Of a stretch of DNA of 64,000 bases, positions 54,176-62,746 are shown in pieces; position 1 is the first letter of the stretch; every line of letters begins with the position of its first letter. The stretch lies in assembly GCA_017303715.1 (NCBI GenBank), contig JAFLBZ010000026.1, positions 1 to 64,000 of the forward strand, in the 5' to 3' direction. This DNA comes from Rhodothermia bacterium (GTDB lineage: Bacteria; Bacteroidota; Rhodothermia; Rhodothermales; UBA2364). The translations under genes were made by a program, and so were the position numbers. The notes below the pieces were generated by a model. It ran no database searches, was not told the DNA's origin, and worked only from the letters and a program-made list of their open reading frames with translations.

Positions 54176-54934
54176 ATGATAAGACTTGGTATAGACATCG
54201 GCGGCAGCGGTATCAAAGGCGTCCCCATAAACACCGAAAACGGGGAAGTTTTGGGACATCGCCACCGCATAGACACACCTCAACCCGCCACCCCAGACGC
54301 CGTAGCGCAAACAGTGGCCGAGATGGTCAATCATTTTAAGTGGCATGGCCCTGTTGGTTGCACCATGCCCAGCATCGTACAACATGGCGTTACCCAAACG
54401 GCCTCGAACATTCCCGCCGATTGGATTGGGGTGAATGCGGAGACCCTCTTTAAGGCTAAAACGAGTCTTGAATTTAAAGTGATCAACGATGCAGATGCGG
54501 CCGGTGTGGGCGAATTGCATTTTGGCGCTGCAAATGACCACCGAGGAACTGTACTCTTGCTCACCGTTGGAACCGGAATTGGATCAGCGCTCTTTTGTAA
54601 TGGCGTTTTGGTTCCCAACACAGAGTTCGGCCACCTCCTTTTTGCAAATACCATCGCAGAGAAGTACTGTAGTGACCGTGCTCGCAAAGACCAAAAACTA
54701 AAGTGGCCGGCTTGGGCAGAACGATTTAATGCCTACTTGGCACATTTGGAATTGCTTTTCTCGCCAGACTTGTTCATCATCGGTGGTGGAATTGCAAACA
54801 AAACGGAAAAATATTGGGATTTACTTGAAGCCAAAGCCCAATTGGTTCCTGCCACTCTCAAGAATAATGCCGGAATTGTGGGTGCAGCATATGCAGCAAG
54901 AGAAATCCCGTTCAGCCATCACCAAGAACTTTAA
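54176..54934 (+). CDS. ppgK: polyphosphate glucokinase (ROK family)
   Basis: The 252-residue protein has the phosphate-binding motif [15 protein letters not shown] at the start, [14 protein letters not shown] and [14 protein letters not shown] in the middle. [19 protein letters not shown] and [10 protein letters not shown] complete a pattern typical of strictly polyphosphate-dependent or polyphosphate/ATP glucokinases. ROK zinc-site cysteines are absent, as expected for this subgroup. It would phosphorylate glucose using polyphosphate. Its stop overlaps the convergent dapF stop by 4 nt. Confidence 0.9.
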   Translation: MIRLGIDIGGSGIKGVPINTENGEVLGHRHRIDTPQPATPDAVAQTVAEMVNHFKWHGPVGCTMPSIVQHGVTQTASNIPADWIGVNAETLFKAKTSLEFKVINDADAAGVGELHFGAANDHRGTVLLLTVGTGIGSALFCNGVLVPNTEFGHLLFANTIAEKYCSDRARKDQKLKWPAWAERFNAYLAHLELLFSPDLFIIGGGIANKTEKYWDLLEAKAQLVPATLKNNAGIVGAAYAAREIPFSHHQEL

Positions 54935-55797
54935 AGATAAAGGCTCCCCCTAAAAACGGTAGCGGTTGGTCCGGCTTGGAATAAATCAGTAATCTCGCCT
55001 GCTGATATCGTGTAGCCCACGTCTAATGTCCCCCCTTTGGGGCTAAGTTGGACGTGGTTGCTCTGTACCAAATTCCGAAGATTCGCCACAATAGCTGCTG
55101 CCAAAGCCCCAGTACCGCAGGCCAACGTCTCGGCCTCAACCCCTTTTTCAAACGTCCGAATAAGCAGATGAGCGGGTGTGGTCTCTGAGCCTGCGTCCAC
55201 AACCTCTACAAAGTTCATATTGATGCCATGCGGTGCAAATACAGTATGCCAACGTAGCAACGGCCCCCACTTTTCTACATCAAACTGCCATAAATCCGAG
55301 ACAAAAGCCACCGCGTGTTGGGTTCCGGTAAAAATATAATCTATGAAGCCAAACGTTTTTTGTGCTTCTTCCGATACAAAGACCTCCGGACGGTAGTCTT
55401 GGAAGTTAGGCATGTATAACCGGACGGGTGCTTCGGAATCATCAGGAACCAATGAACGGTACAAGCCGGCCGAGGTCGCGAATTGTAAGACTGCTTTTTT
55501 TAGACCGGACTCATACGCAAACCGACTCAATACACGCGCACCATTCCCACACATTAGCCCCAAAGAACCGTCTGCATTAAAATAACGCATCCTGAAATCC
55601 AATTCCGCCTCCGCCTCTGGATCCGTTTGGCACAAGGCCAATAAGCCATCTGCGCCTATGCCTAAGCGGCGATCACAATAACGAATGGCCAATTCGGACA
55701 GCCGATCATCATTAAAATGATAAAAACGGTTATCAATTACCACAAAGTCATTGCCTGCACCGTGCATTTTTGTAAATTCAAGCACCAAGCGTCTCAT
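54931..55797 (-). CDS. dapF: diaminopimelate epimerase
   Basis: DapF makes meso-diaminopimelate for peptidoglycan and lysine. The 288 residues include [16 protein letters not shown], the first catalytic cysteine in [17 protein letters not shown] and the second in [14 protein letters not shown]. It is a single minus-strand gene here, convergent with ppgK and divergent from phoH. Asd in this window supplies its pathway. Confidence 0.95.
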   Translation of the reverse strand: MRRLVLEFTKMHGAGNDFVVIDNRFYHFNDDRLSELAIRYCDRRLGIGADGLLALCQTDPEAEAELDFRMRYFNADGSLGLMCGNGARVLSRFAYESGLKKAVLQFATSAGLYRSLVPDDSEAPVRLYMPNFQDYRPEVFVSEEAQKTFGFIDYIFTGTQHAVAFVSDLWQFDVEKWGPLLRWHTVFAPHGINMNFVEVVDAGSETTPAHLLIRTFEKGVEAETLACGTGALAAAIVANLRNLVQSNHVQLSPKGGTLDVGYTISAGEITDLFQAGPTATVFRGSLYL

Positions 55798-55880
55798 AAA
55801 TTCGTTTTTGAGTACATTGCTAAAAAAGGTTAACCCCTTCGTTTTTTTCCAATTTACGTTTTAGAAGAACCCTATATCCG

Positions 55881-56843
55881 TTGATCGAGAAAAAATTAAC
55901 ACTTAACAAAGTAGAGCCTGTTCTACTCTTTGGTCATAACGACCATCACCTCCGCAAGATCGAGGCAGCCTATGACAAAACGCGCATCACAGCGCGTGGA
56001 AACGAGCTTTATTTAAAAGGAGAAGCCCAAGACATTGCACAATTGGAGCGCATCTTCGAGGAATTGAGCCTGATTGTTCACCGAAGTGCCCACCTCACCG
56101 ATAAAGATGTGGACACGGTTCTGGACTTGGTGCGCCTAAACGGTGGCCCGCATTTGGGCGAGCAACCCGACGCCGCCTTGCTCTTTACCCAGAACGGCGG
56201 CTTGATACGGCCTAAAAACAATGGCCAGCGGAAAATGGTACAGGCAGCACGCGCCAATGACATTGTTTTTGCGATTGGTCCGGCGGGAACGGGGAAAACC
56301 TATGTTGCCGTAGCCTTGGCGGTAGCCGCTCTTAAATCCCGCATTGTAAAACGCATTGTGCTCGCGAGACCAGCCGTCGAGGCCGGCGAAAGTCTCGGTT
56401 TTTTACCCGGCGACCTTCGCGACAAAATTGATCCGTACCTCCGGCCACTCTACGATGCCTTAGAAGACATGCTCCCTCCAGATAAACTGCGCGGTTTAAT
56501 GGAGCAAAACTTAATCGAAATTGTACCTTTGGCCTATATGCGGGGACGAACCCTCAATAATGCGTTCGTTATTTTGGACGAGGCTCAAAATGCCACCAAC
56601 ACACAAATGAAGATGTTTCTGACAAGGCTCGGAGCCAATAGCCGCGCCATTGTTACGGGAGATATTACCCAAACCGACTTGCCCAAACGGAGCCAAAGCG
56701 GCCTGATTCATGTTCAGGAGATTTTAGAAGGCGTAGAAGGTATTTCCTTTGTCTATCTGCAAAAATCGGATGTGGTACGACACCAATTGGTTCAAGACAT
56801 TATTGAGGCATACGACCGCTTTGATTCGGATTTGGAGGGCTAA
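55881..56843 (+). CDS. phoH: PhoH-family ATPase (PhoL-like)
   Basis: The 320-residue protein has a KH-like N-terminal part and an ATPase domain with AIGPAGTGKTYVAVALA (Walker A), VILDEAQNATNTQMKMFL (Walker B) and IVTGDITQTDLPKRSQSG. The family is linked to ribosome and RNA metabolism, often beside ybeY, which I do not see here. No ATG lies near the N-terminus, so TTG at 55881 is the likely start. It is followed 2 nt later by the MBL-fold gene. Confidence 0.92.
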   Translation: MIEKKLTLNKVEPVLLFGHNDHHLRKIEAAYDKTRITARGNELYLKGEAQDIAQLERIFEELSLIVHRSAHLTDKDVDTVLDLVRLNGGPHLGEQPDAALLFTQNGGLIRPKNNGQRKMVQAARANDIVFAIGPAGTGKTYVAVALAVAALKSRIVKRIVLARPAVEAGESLGFLPGDLRDKIDPYLRPLYDALEDMLPPDKLRGLMEQNLIEIVPLAYMRGRTLNNAFVILDEAQNATNTQMKMFLTRLGANSRAIVTGDITQTDLPKRSQSGLIHVQEILEGVEGISFVYLQKSDVVRHQLVQDIIEAYDRFDSDLEG

Positions 56844-56845
56844 CC

Positions 56846-57637
56846 ATGCAATTTGGTGTTTTAGACATTTTTCGCTTGAACGAAGGCAAATTCAATGTTG
56901 GGTTAGACAAAAAATTGGTACCACACATCGAAGGCCAGCCCTTCCCCGCCGGAACCTTACATGTGGCTGCTAATGCGTTTGTTGTACGAACACCGCATGA
57001 AGTTATTCTGTTGGATGCCGGACTGGGCGAGGAAGCTGCAGGCAGAGACATCACCTTCCTCACCGATCAACTGGCAAGGGTTGGCGTGACCCGCGAAGAA
57101 GTTTCAAAGGTTTTCCTTAGCCATTTTCATGCCGACCATATTGGGGGAGCCACCTTCCAAGTTGGCTTTGAACGTCGCCCCACCTTCCCCAATGCCACCT
57201 ATTTTGCCCAAAAACAAGAGGAAAATGCGCCATACACGGGGCGCTCTGAAGAATTGCGCCGGATGACCATAGACGTATTGGAAGAACATGGCCAATTGGC
57301 TTGGTTAGATGGAAATGGCTGGATTGACGACCTCATTGCGTATGAAGTGACGGGCGGGCATACCCCTTTCCACCAAATTGCTTGGCTGCACTACGATGGA
57401 TTAAGTATCCTATACGGAGGCGATGTATTGCCACAGCCCTCACAAATTACGAGACGCTTTTTGGCCAAATACGACTTCCAACCCGAAGTATCCGCTGCAT
57501 GGCGTCAAAAGTTGGCGAAACGGGCTTTTGAAAATGGAGCGCTCATGCTCTTTTATCATTCAACTACTTTCCCCGCTGCTTTTTTATCAACCTACCACCC
57601 CAAAACCGGTTATCAAATTGAACCCGTACCACTTTAA
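56846..57637 (+). CDS. metallo-beta-lactamase-fold hydrolase
   Basis: The 263-residue protein has the metal motif FLSHFHADHIGG, an earlier LLDAGLGEE (Asp), a GGHTPFHQIAW histidine and YGGDVLPQPSQ (Asp), so it should bind two metals. No signal peptide is visible. The broad family covers lactonases, thioesterases and quorum-quenching enzymes; I cannot pick one. It is coupled to phoH (2-nt gap). Confidence 0.85.
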   Translation: MQFGVLDIFRLNEGKFNVGLDKKLVPHIEGQPFPAGTLHVAANAFVVRTPHEVILLDAGLGEEAAGRDITFLTDQLARVGVTREEVSKVFLSHFHADHIGGATFQVGFERRPTFPNATYFAQKQEENAPYTGRSEELRRMTIDVLEEHGQLAWLDGNGWIDDLIAYEVTGGHTPFHQIAWLHYDGLSILYGGDVLPQPSQITRRFLAKYDFQPEVSAAWRQKLAKRAFENGALMLFYHSTTFPAAFLSTYHPKTGYQIEPVPL

Positions 57638-57670
57638 CGTTCTTTTTACAGTTCCTTTACCAAAAATGAC

Positions 57671-57701
57671 TTGACCCGAATAAATTATTGCCTTATCTTT
57701 G
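57671..57701 (+). promoter_or_regulatory. promoter of the tRNA-Lys/tRNA-Leu unit
   Basis: TTG at 57671-57673 and TATCTTTG at 57694-57701 are exactly 20 nt apart and fit the Bacteroidota consensus TTG-N19-21-TAnnTTTG without mismatch. The mature tRNA starts 19 nt downstream. Confidence 0.85.
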
Positions 57702-57719
57702 CCTTCCTGAATCAAAAAT

Positions 57720-57792
57720 GATCCCGTAGCTCAGCCGGTAGAGCAACTGCCTTTTAAGCAGTGGGTCACAGGTTCGAATCCTGTCGGGATCA
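57720..57792 (+). tRNA. tRNA-Lys (anticodon TTT)
   Basis: Cloverleaf with acceptor GATCCCG/CGGGATC, D stem GCTC/GAGC, anticodon stem ACTGC/GCAGT with loop CTTTTAA (anticodon TTT), and T stem ACAGG/CCTGT. It is the first of two tRNAs on one transcript. Confidence 0.96.
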
Positions 57793-57802
57793 CAACAATC
57801 AG

Positions 57803-57886
57803 GCCCAGGTGGTGAAATTGGTAGACACGCCATCTTGAGGGGGTGGTGCTCGAAAGGGCATGCTGGTTCGAGTCCAGTCCTGGGCA
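57803..57886 (+). tRNA. tRNA-Leu (anticodon GAG)
   Basis: An 84-nt class II tRNA with acceptor GCCCAGG/CCTGGGC, anticodon stem CCATC/GGTGG with loop TTGAGGG (anticodon GAG), a long variable arm and T stem CTGG/CCAG. It lies 10 nt after tRNA-Lys. Confidence 0.95.
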
Positions 57887-57900
57887 CACTACAAAATTTA

Positions 57901-57936
57901 AAGCTGCAATATCATTCTATTGCGGCTTTTTTGTTT
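57901..57936 (+). terminator. intrinsic terminator of the tRNA unit
   Basis: AAGCTGCAATA (57901-57911) pairs with TATTGCGGCTT (57918-57928), one G-U, 6-nt loop, followed by a T-run. Confidence 0.92.
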
Positions 57937-58108
57937 TTACCTTCTGGCGTTCATGGCGCCCATCTGTGCTTACATTATCCTATTTTCGATCATTAAACGG
58001 CCACTTAAGCCCTTGTCTTGCCAAGTTTGAAGTTTTAGCAAACACACAAATTCCCACCGTAGCATTGTAAATTGGCAAATTCCTCAAACACAATTCTATT
58101 AGCCCACC

Positions 58109-58795
58109 ATGCGCCTAATCTCCCTTCTCCCCGCTGCAACCGACTGGTTGCACGCATTGAATGCGCAAAAGCACCTTGTTGGTCGTTCAAAAGATCACAC
58201 ACAGCCCGAAGTTCAGGCGCTTCCGGTCGTTTCGGCCAAACCTGAAGACCTTTTGGCCCTTCAACCGGATTTTGTCATTTCGCCAACTGATATTTCCGGC
58301 GTTCCTATTTTGATATTTGCCCCAGAAACCATGAAGCAAGCCTTAGATCGGGTATTAAAATTAGGCAAGGTGACGGGGAAGTTTCCAGAAGCCCTCAAAC
58401 TGGTTGCAAACTTAGAAACGACTTTGCTGACGAAGCAAAAGCAAAGAGGCATAAATCCTAAACGACCTCCACAAAAACCGAGTGTGGCCTACATCTCTTC
58501 GTTTTCGCCACTTACGATCGAAAAAAGGTGGATTCCGGACGTGATCGAACATGCGGGCGGAACGGCGTTCTCTGACGAGATTGGCGCCCATGTGCCGGAT
58601 GTATGGCTAATCGGCTATGGAGACAACACCTTGACGGCTACCCAAATAGCTTTTCAAGAATGGCTTGCTTCGCAACATATTTCTGCACCCATAACTTTTT
58701 TTGTTCCAAACACCTTATACCTATACCCTAGCCCACAACTCTATGAGGCTATTGATGATTTGATGAAGAAACTTTCTGATCTAACCCTATCATAA
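58109..58795 (+). CDS. BtuF-like helical-backbone metal/corrinoid-binding protein without signal peptide
   Basis: The 228-residue protein resembles the periplasmic-binding fold of BtuF and siderophore-binding proteins: it opens RLISLLPAATDWLHALNAQKHLVGRSKD, has EDLLALQPDFVISPT and a late DVIEHAGGTAFSDE. It lacks the usual signal peptide or lipobox, starting directly at the first strand, and there is no ABC permease or ATPase beside it. It may act in the cytoplasm or be coupled to a distant transporter. The SbtA gene follows. Confidence 0.75.
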   Translation: MRLISLLPAATDWLHALNAQKHLVGRSKDHTQPEVQALPVVSAKPEDLLALQPDFVISPTDISGVPILIFAPETMKQALDRVLKLGKVTGKFPEALKLVANLETTLLTKQKQRGINPKRPPQKPSVAYISSFSPLTIEKRWIPDVIEHAGGTAFSDEIGAHVPDVWLIGYGDNTLTATQIAFQEWLASQHISAPITFFVPNTLYLYPSPQLYEAIDDLMKKLSDLTLS

Positions 58796-58867
58796 TCTCG
58801 ATCTTTCTTGGATTATGTTAATTTGCAAATGAGCCACGTACCTCTCCACACCCTAATCCATACGTCC

Positions 58868-59842
58868 ATGAGCATAGAATTAATACTCTCTAACCTCCTA
58901 AATGCACCGGTTTTGTTCTTCTTCTTGGGCATGGCGGCCATTTTGGTGAAGTCAGACTTAGATTTCCCCGCACCATTACCAAAGTTGTTTTCCCTATATT
59001 TGTTGTTAAGCATTGGATTTAAAGGAGGCGTAGAATTGGCCCATAGTGGGCTTTCGTTACAAATTTTCAAGACGCTGGGTGCTGCTATTCTCGTCTCTTC
59101 TATAATCCCGTTCTATTCATTCTTTATCCTCCGCAAGAAGATAGATGTGGCGAATGCTGCGGGAATTGCCGCTGCATATGGCTCGGTGAGTGCTGTAACC
59201 TACATTGCAGCCACTTCTTTTTTATCCCGTTTAGAAATACCCTTTAACGGACACATGGTTGCGGCAATGGCCCTCATGGAGTCTCCGGCCATTTTGGTTG
59301 GTGTTTTTATGTATCGCAAATTCCGTACAAAAGAAGTGCAATCCCACGAAGAATCTTTGGGAGAATTGGTGCGAGAAGCCTTTTTTAACGGCTCGGTATT
59401 TCTGCTGATTGGTAGTTTCTTAATAGGATTTGCCACTGGAGCCGAAGGCGAAGCCGCACTTAAACCCTTTACAACCGATTTATTTAAAGGATTCTTATGC
59501 TTATTTTTATTGGATATGGGCTTGGTTAGTGCCCGCCGATTTGCCCAACTTAAAAACCTTGGCCGCTTTCCTGTATTGTTTGCATTATTCATGCCCATCC
59601 CCAATGCGTTCCTTGGGATTTTAATGGCATGGTTAACGGGCATGACGGTCGGCGATGCGCTACTGTTTGCAACACTTTGTGCCAGCGCCTCCTACATTGC
59701 TGTACCAGCAGCCTTACGGCTCTCTGTGCCAGAGGCCAATCCGGGTGTTTATGTCACAATGGCGCTTGCCGTAACCTTCCCCTTTAATATTCTGATCGGT
59801 CTGCCGATCTACCTCAACCTTATCCAACGCCTTTGGCCATAA
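58868..59842 (+). CDS. sbtA: sodium-dependent bicarbonate transporter, SbtA family
   Basis: From ATG 58868 the product has 324 residues and about ten membrane helices. The family signature IGFKGGVELAHSG lies near residue 50, and SVSAVTYIAATSFL and ASASYIAVPAALRLSVPEA are the repeated core segments. SbtA takes up bicarbonate with sodium, best known in cyanobacteria. The next gene, 13 nt on, codes the PII-like regulator SbtB, which supports the call. A longer start at 58808 would add 20 residues ahead of the first helix. Confidence 0.9.
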   Translation: MSIELILSNLLNAPVLFFFLGMAAILVKSDLDFPAPLPKLFSLYLLLSIGFKGGVELAHSGLSLQIFKTLGAAILVSSIIPFYSFFILRKKIDVANAAGIAAAYGSVSAVTYIAATSFLSRLEIPFNGHMVAAMALMESPAILVGVFMYRKFRTKEVQSHEESLGELVREAFFNGSVFLLIGSFLIGFATGAEGEAALKPFTTDLFKGFLCLFLLDMGLVSARRFAQLKNLGRFPVLFALFMPIPNAFLGILMAWLTGMTVGDALLFATLCASASYIAVPAALRLSVPEANPGVYVTMALAVTFPFNILIGLPIYLNLIQRLWP

Positions 59843-59855
59843 ACCCAACCCAACC

Positions 59856-60149
59856 ATGAAACCAATCAAAAAAATTGAGATCATTACGCCCTCCATTAAA
59901 TTGCCGGAACTCATGTCTATTTTAGACCAAAACGGCATCAGAGGTTATACCGTCATCCACGCTTCGGTAGGAAAAGGGACACGGGGATTGGCCTATGACG
60001 ACGATTTGGTGGGGACATCGGGTAATGATTATCTTTTCACCCTTTGTACCGATGAAGAGGTGGAAGTCCTCGTACCCGTTATTAAGCCACTATTGGTTAA
60101 ATACGGAGGTATTTTTTTAATTTCAGAGGTGGCGGTCATCACCCGTTAA
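59856..60149 (+). CDS. sbtB: PII-like signalling protein SbtB
   Basis: The 97-residue protein has the PII fold (KIEIITPSIKLPELMSILDQ, a T-loop region with GKGTRGLAYDDDLVGTSG, and GGIFLISEVAVI at the end). It is shorter than GlnB and lacks the uridylylated tyrosine context. SbtB binds adenine nucleotides, including cAMP in cyanobacteria, and controls SbtA. No C-terminal Cys pair is present. It is co-transcribed with sbtA. Confidence 0.88.
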   Translation: MKPIKKIEIITPSIKLPELMSILDQNGIRGYTVIHASVGKGTRGLAYDDDLVGTSGNDYLFTLCTDEEVEVLVPVIKPLLVKYGGIFLISEVAVITR

Positions 60150-60206
60150 AGCTGTTACACCCTAATACACACCTGGGTTTGAGCGGTTAGCCCTCCCATC
60201 AAAGAC

Positions 60207-60779
60207 ATGTACGAAAAGCTAAGCCCATTTATCGGTCAGTTTAAACACATCATCAGCCAAGAAGAAGCCAAAGATTTGCTCCGACTGGCTGAAAAATTTG
60301 GTTTTATAGACCAACAATACGAACCACCCTACATTCCCGAAGTTCGTACCCGTGCGATGGGTACAGCAAAAGCGTGGGCAGCAAAACTCTCAGAACGGGT
60401 TATCCCTCATATAGCGCCGCTGGATCATTGGCTCGTGGATGAATTACAAGCCTACCGCCCCGCACAAAGCCTACAGTGGCAACCACAAGCCGTTAATGAG
60501 CGATTCCGCTTTTATCGGTATGCTCCTTTAGACCGATTTGCTCCCCACCGCGACCATCCCTACATTCGTAATGACCGCGAACAAACCTTCCTAAGCATGG
60601 TTTTGTATTTGGATGAAGACTGCGAGGGCGGCGAAACCCGTTTCCCTGATTTCTCCGTGCGCCCACAACTTGGAACCGCCCTGGTTTATCCGCATTGGTT
60701 GCTACATGAAGGGGGCATCGTGTTTCGTGGTATTAAAACCGTCTTAAGAACCGATATATTCTATTTTCGGGCATATTAA
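60207..60779 (+). CDS. 2-oxoglutarate/Fe(II) oxygenase, prolyl-4-hydroxylase-like
   Basis: The 190-residue protein shows the iron triad as H114 and D116 in FAPHRDHPYIR and H167 in LLHEGG. The 2-oxoglutarate-binding basic residue is probably K177 in GIKTVLRTD. YLDEDCEGGETRFPD and VRPQLGTALVYPHWLLHEG match prolyl-hydroxylase-like enzymes. Substrate is unknown, and no iron-uptake or peptide-modification genes are next to it. The gene lies 57 nt after sbtB. Confidence 0.85.
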   Translation: MYEKLSPFIGQFKHIISQEEAKDLLRLAEKFGFIDQQYEPPYIPEVRTRAMGTAKAWAAKLSERVIPHIAPLDHWLVDELQAYRPAQSLQWQPQAVNERFRFYRYAPLDRFAPHRDHPYIRNDREQTFLSMVLYLDEDCEGGETRFPDFSVRPQLGTALVYPHWLLHEGGIVFRGIKTVLRTDIFYFRAY

Positions 60780-60841
60780 AAGCTAACCCAAGAGCGTATA
60801 TTGATCGTTTATTCTGTCTGACTCTCATTACCCTTTAAAAT

Positions 60842-61657
60842 ATGTCTCGAGTTCTCACCGCAATTATTGGCTTCCTGATCATTATCCCACTGATGTATTT
60901 GGGCGGCCCCTTTATCACGGTTATTGTTCTTTTGGTTGGCCTTCTTGCACAAGTTGAATTATATCGGCTTTTCGAGAGTGCCAACATCCACCCACACAAA
61001 AGTATTGGTGCTTTATTGGGCATGTTACTGACCCTCAATACGGTTGTCACACACGACCCCTTGCTTACCTTGGTATTAGGTACCCTTCTCGTAAGTTTGG
61101 TGGAATTATTCAGGAACCATCCCAATCCTTTACAAAATATTGCCGCAACCCTTTTTGGCGTCATTTATCCCATTTTATTTCTGAGTTATGCCCTTCATTT
61201 ACGCTTTGGTACAGAGGTGACCGTGATTAAACACCCCCAAGAGCAAGGGTTTTGGCTCCTATTCTTGGTTTTTCTTTTGGTCGCAGCTACGGACACAGCA
61301 GCATATTACACCGGAAGGGCATTTGGAAAAAACCTGCTTTTTGAACGGATTTCCCCCAAAAAAACGTGGGAAGGCTCCGCAGGCGGCCTCATTGGTTGCA
61401 CCTTGGTGGCTGTTGGGATGAAAATGTGGGTGATTTCGTTTTTAGACTGGACGGATATGGTGGTTTTGGTGTTGATTTGTGGAATCTTGAGCCAATTTGG
61501 GGATTTGGTCGAAAGCCTCTTTAAGCGTTCGGTCAACACCAAAGATTCTGGTAGCTTTTTGCCTGGACATGGCGGCTTTTTGGACAGGTTAGACGCCTTA
61601 TTGTTCGCGATGCCCTTGGTGTATGTGTATCTCCATTACATTGCGCCACAAATCTGA
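60842..61657 (+). CDS. cdsA: phosphatidate cytidylyltransferase
   Basis: CdsA makes CDP-diacylglycerol for phospholipids. The 271-residue protein has about seven to eight membrane helices. The family signature lies near the end (FKRSVNTKDSGSFLPGHGGFLDRLDALLF), with ISPKKTWEGSAGGLIGC before it. The next gene starts 2 nt after its stop. Confidence 0.93.
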   Translation: MSRVLTAIIGFLIIIPLMYLGGPFITVIVLLVGLLAQVELYRLFESANIHPHKSIGALLGMLLTLNTVVTHDPLLTLVLGTLLVSLVELFRNHPNPLQNIAATLFGVIYPILFLSYALHLRFGTEVTVIKHPQEQGFWLLFLVFLLVAATDTAAYYTGRAFGKNLLFERISPKKTWEGSAGGLIGCTLVAVGMKMWVISFLDWTDMVVLVLICGILSQFGDLVESLFKRSVNTKDSGSFLPGHGGFLDRLDALLFAMPLVYVYLHYIAPQI

Positions 61658-61659
61658 AG

Positions 61660-62109
61660 ATGATGAAATTCCTTGTTGCCCTGTTGATTTTCGGATCAAC
61701 CTTTATCCCTCAGCGCATAAAAGCCCAAACCGCAGCGGATAGCTTGGCCATCAAAAAAACGGTTTTGGACTATGCCGAGGGCTGGTACACCGCAGATACC
61801 GCCCGAATGACCCGTGCGATTCACCCTAAATTGGCGCGACGTGCCCTTGTTCCAGACAGGCAATCCGGTGACTTGTTTTTTGAGGATATGGACGCAACCC
61901 AACTCATTGAGGCAACCCGGAAGAACTATGGAAGGGGTTTACCCCCAAGTCAGCAACAAAAAGACATTACTATTGTCGAGATCAATGGAAATACCGCTAT
62001 GGTAAAACTCCAAATGCGGCGCTGGTATGACTATCTCCAACTTTTGCGGGTAAATGACGAATGGAAAATTCTTAATGTTCTCTGGGAACTGAAGCCGCGC
62101 GAAGAATAA
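61660..62109 (+). CDS. exported NTF2-like (putative lumazine-binding) protein
   Basis: The 149-residue protein has a signal peptide (about 22 residues, ending RIKAQ). The mature part follows the NTF2-like pattern of the 'putative lumazine-binding' family: DSLAIKKTVLDYAEGWYTADTARM near the start and MVKLQMRRWYDYLQLLRVNDEWKILNVLWE at the end. The function of such periplasmic members is not known. It is translationally close to cdsA. Confidence 0.82.
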   Translation: MMKFLVALLIFGSTFIPQRIKAQTAADSLAIKKTVLDYAEGWYTADTARMTRAIHPKLARRALVPDRQSGDLFFEDMDATQLIEATRKNYGRGLPPSQQQKDITIVEINGNTAMVKLQMRRWYDYLQLLRVNDEWKILNVLWELKPREE

Positions 62110-62228
62110 GCACACGTGCTGCACGCAGAAAATAAGCCCTCTTTGATCCAACAAAACAGGTCGCCTTTTCTGATTGGCGGGGTGCTACAAAATCACTGTT
62201 TCCTAATACCCAAAACGCATAGGTGTAC

Positions 62229-62648
62229 ATGAAAACACACTTTGATCACGAATGGTTACTGGGAGCCAGTTTCGTATTTTTATTAGCCTCTTCTATTACC
62301 GTCTTTTGTTCCGAAAAAATCGCACACATGAGCCTCTTTGGTGTGCCCTTTAATACCGCCATTTGGTCTTTTCCAATAACACTCCTGCTATGGTTCGGAG
62401 CCAAACATTGCCTACCCATTCAGTTCTCTCGCTGTCTCCCTCCAATGTATCTTCGGATTTTATTTGTAATTTCAGTTCTCCTGACCACAACCATATGCTA
62501 TACAGCCTTTTTCCCTCAAACCGTTGCGCCTTTTCATGAAATCGTCGGTATAACGATTCAGGCTTTAACCTATTTGTGGTTTGGCGCACAGCTCATAATT
62601 TTGATCAGGATGGCTTTCGGTTTTTTTTCAACCCTTCGGATCGTATAA
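62229..62648 (+). CDS. small integral membrane protein of unknown function
   Basis: From ATG 62229 the product has 139 residues and four hydrophobic segments (about 10-28, 40-57, 75-95 and 105-130). I recognise no family. A GTG two codons earlier is the other possible start. It is separated from neighbours by about 100-nt gaps on each side, so it may be alone. Confidence 0.6.
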   Translation: MKTHFDHEWLLGASFVFLLASSITVFCSEKIAHMSLFGVPFNTAIWSFPITLLLWFGAKHCLPIQFSRCLPPMYLRILFVISVLLTTTICYTAFFPQTVAPFHEIVGITIQALTYLWFGAQLIILIRMAFGFFSTLRIV

Positions 62649-62746
62649 TTGTGGCGTAACCGACATCAAGTTTCTTTGAATTATAAATACCATCATTATA
62701 CAGCCCTTTTAACCGCCTTGCTCAAAAGGCCCTAACCCTGCAACCT

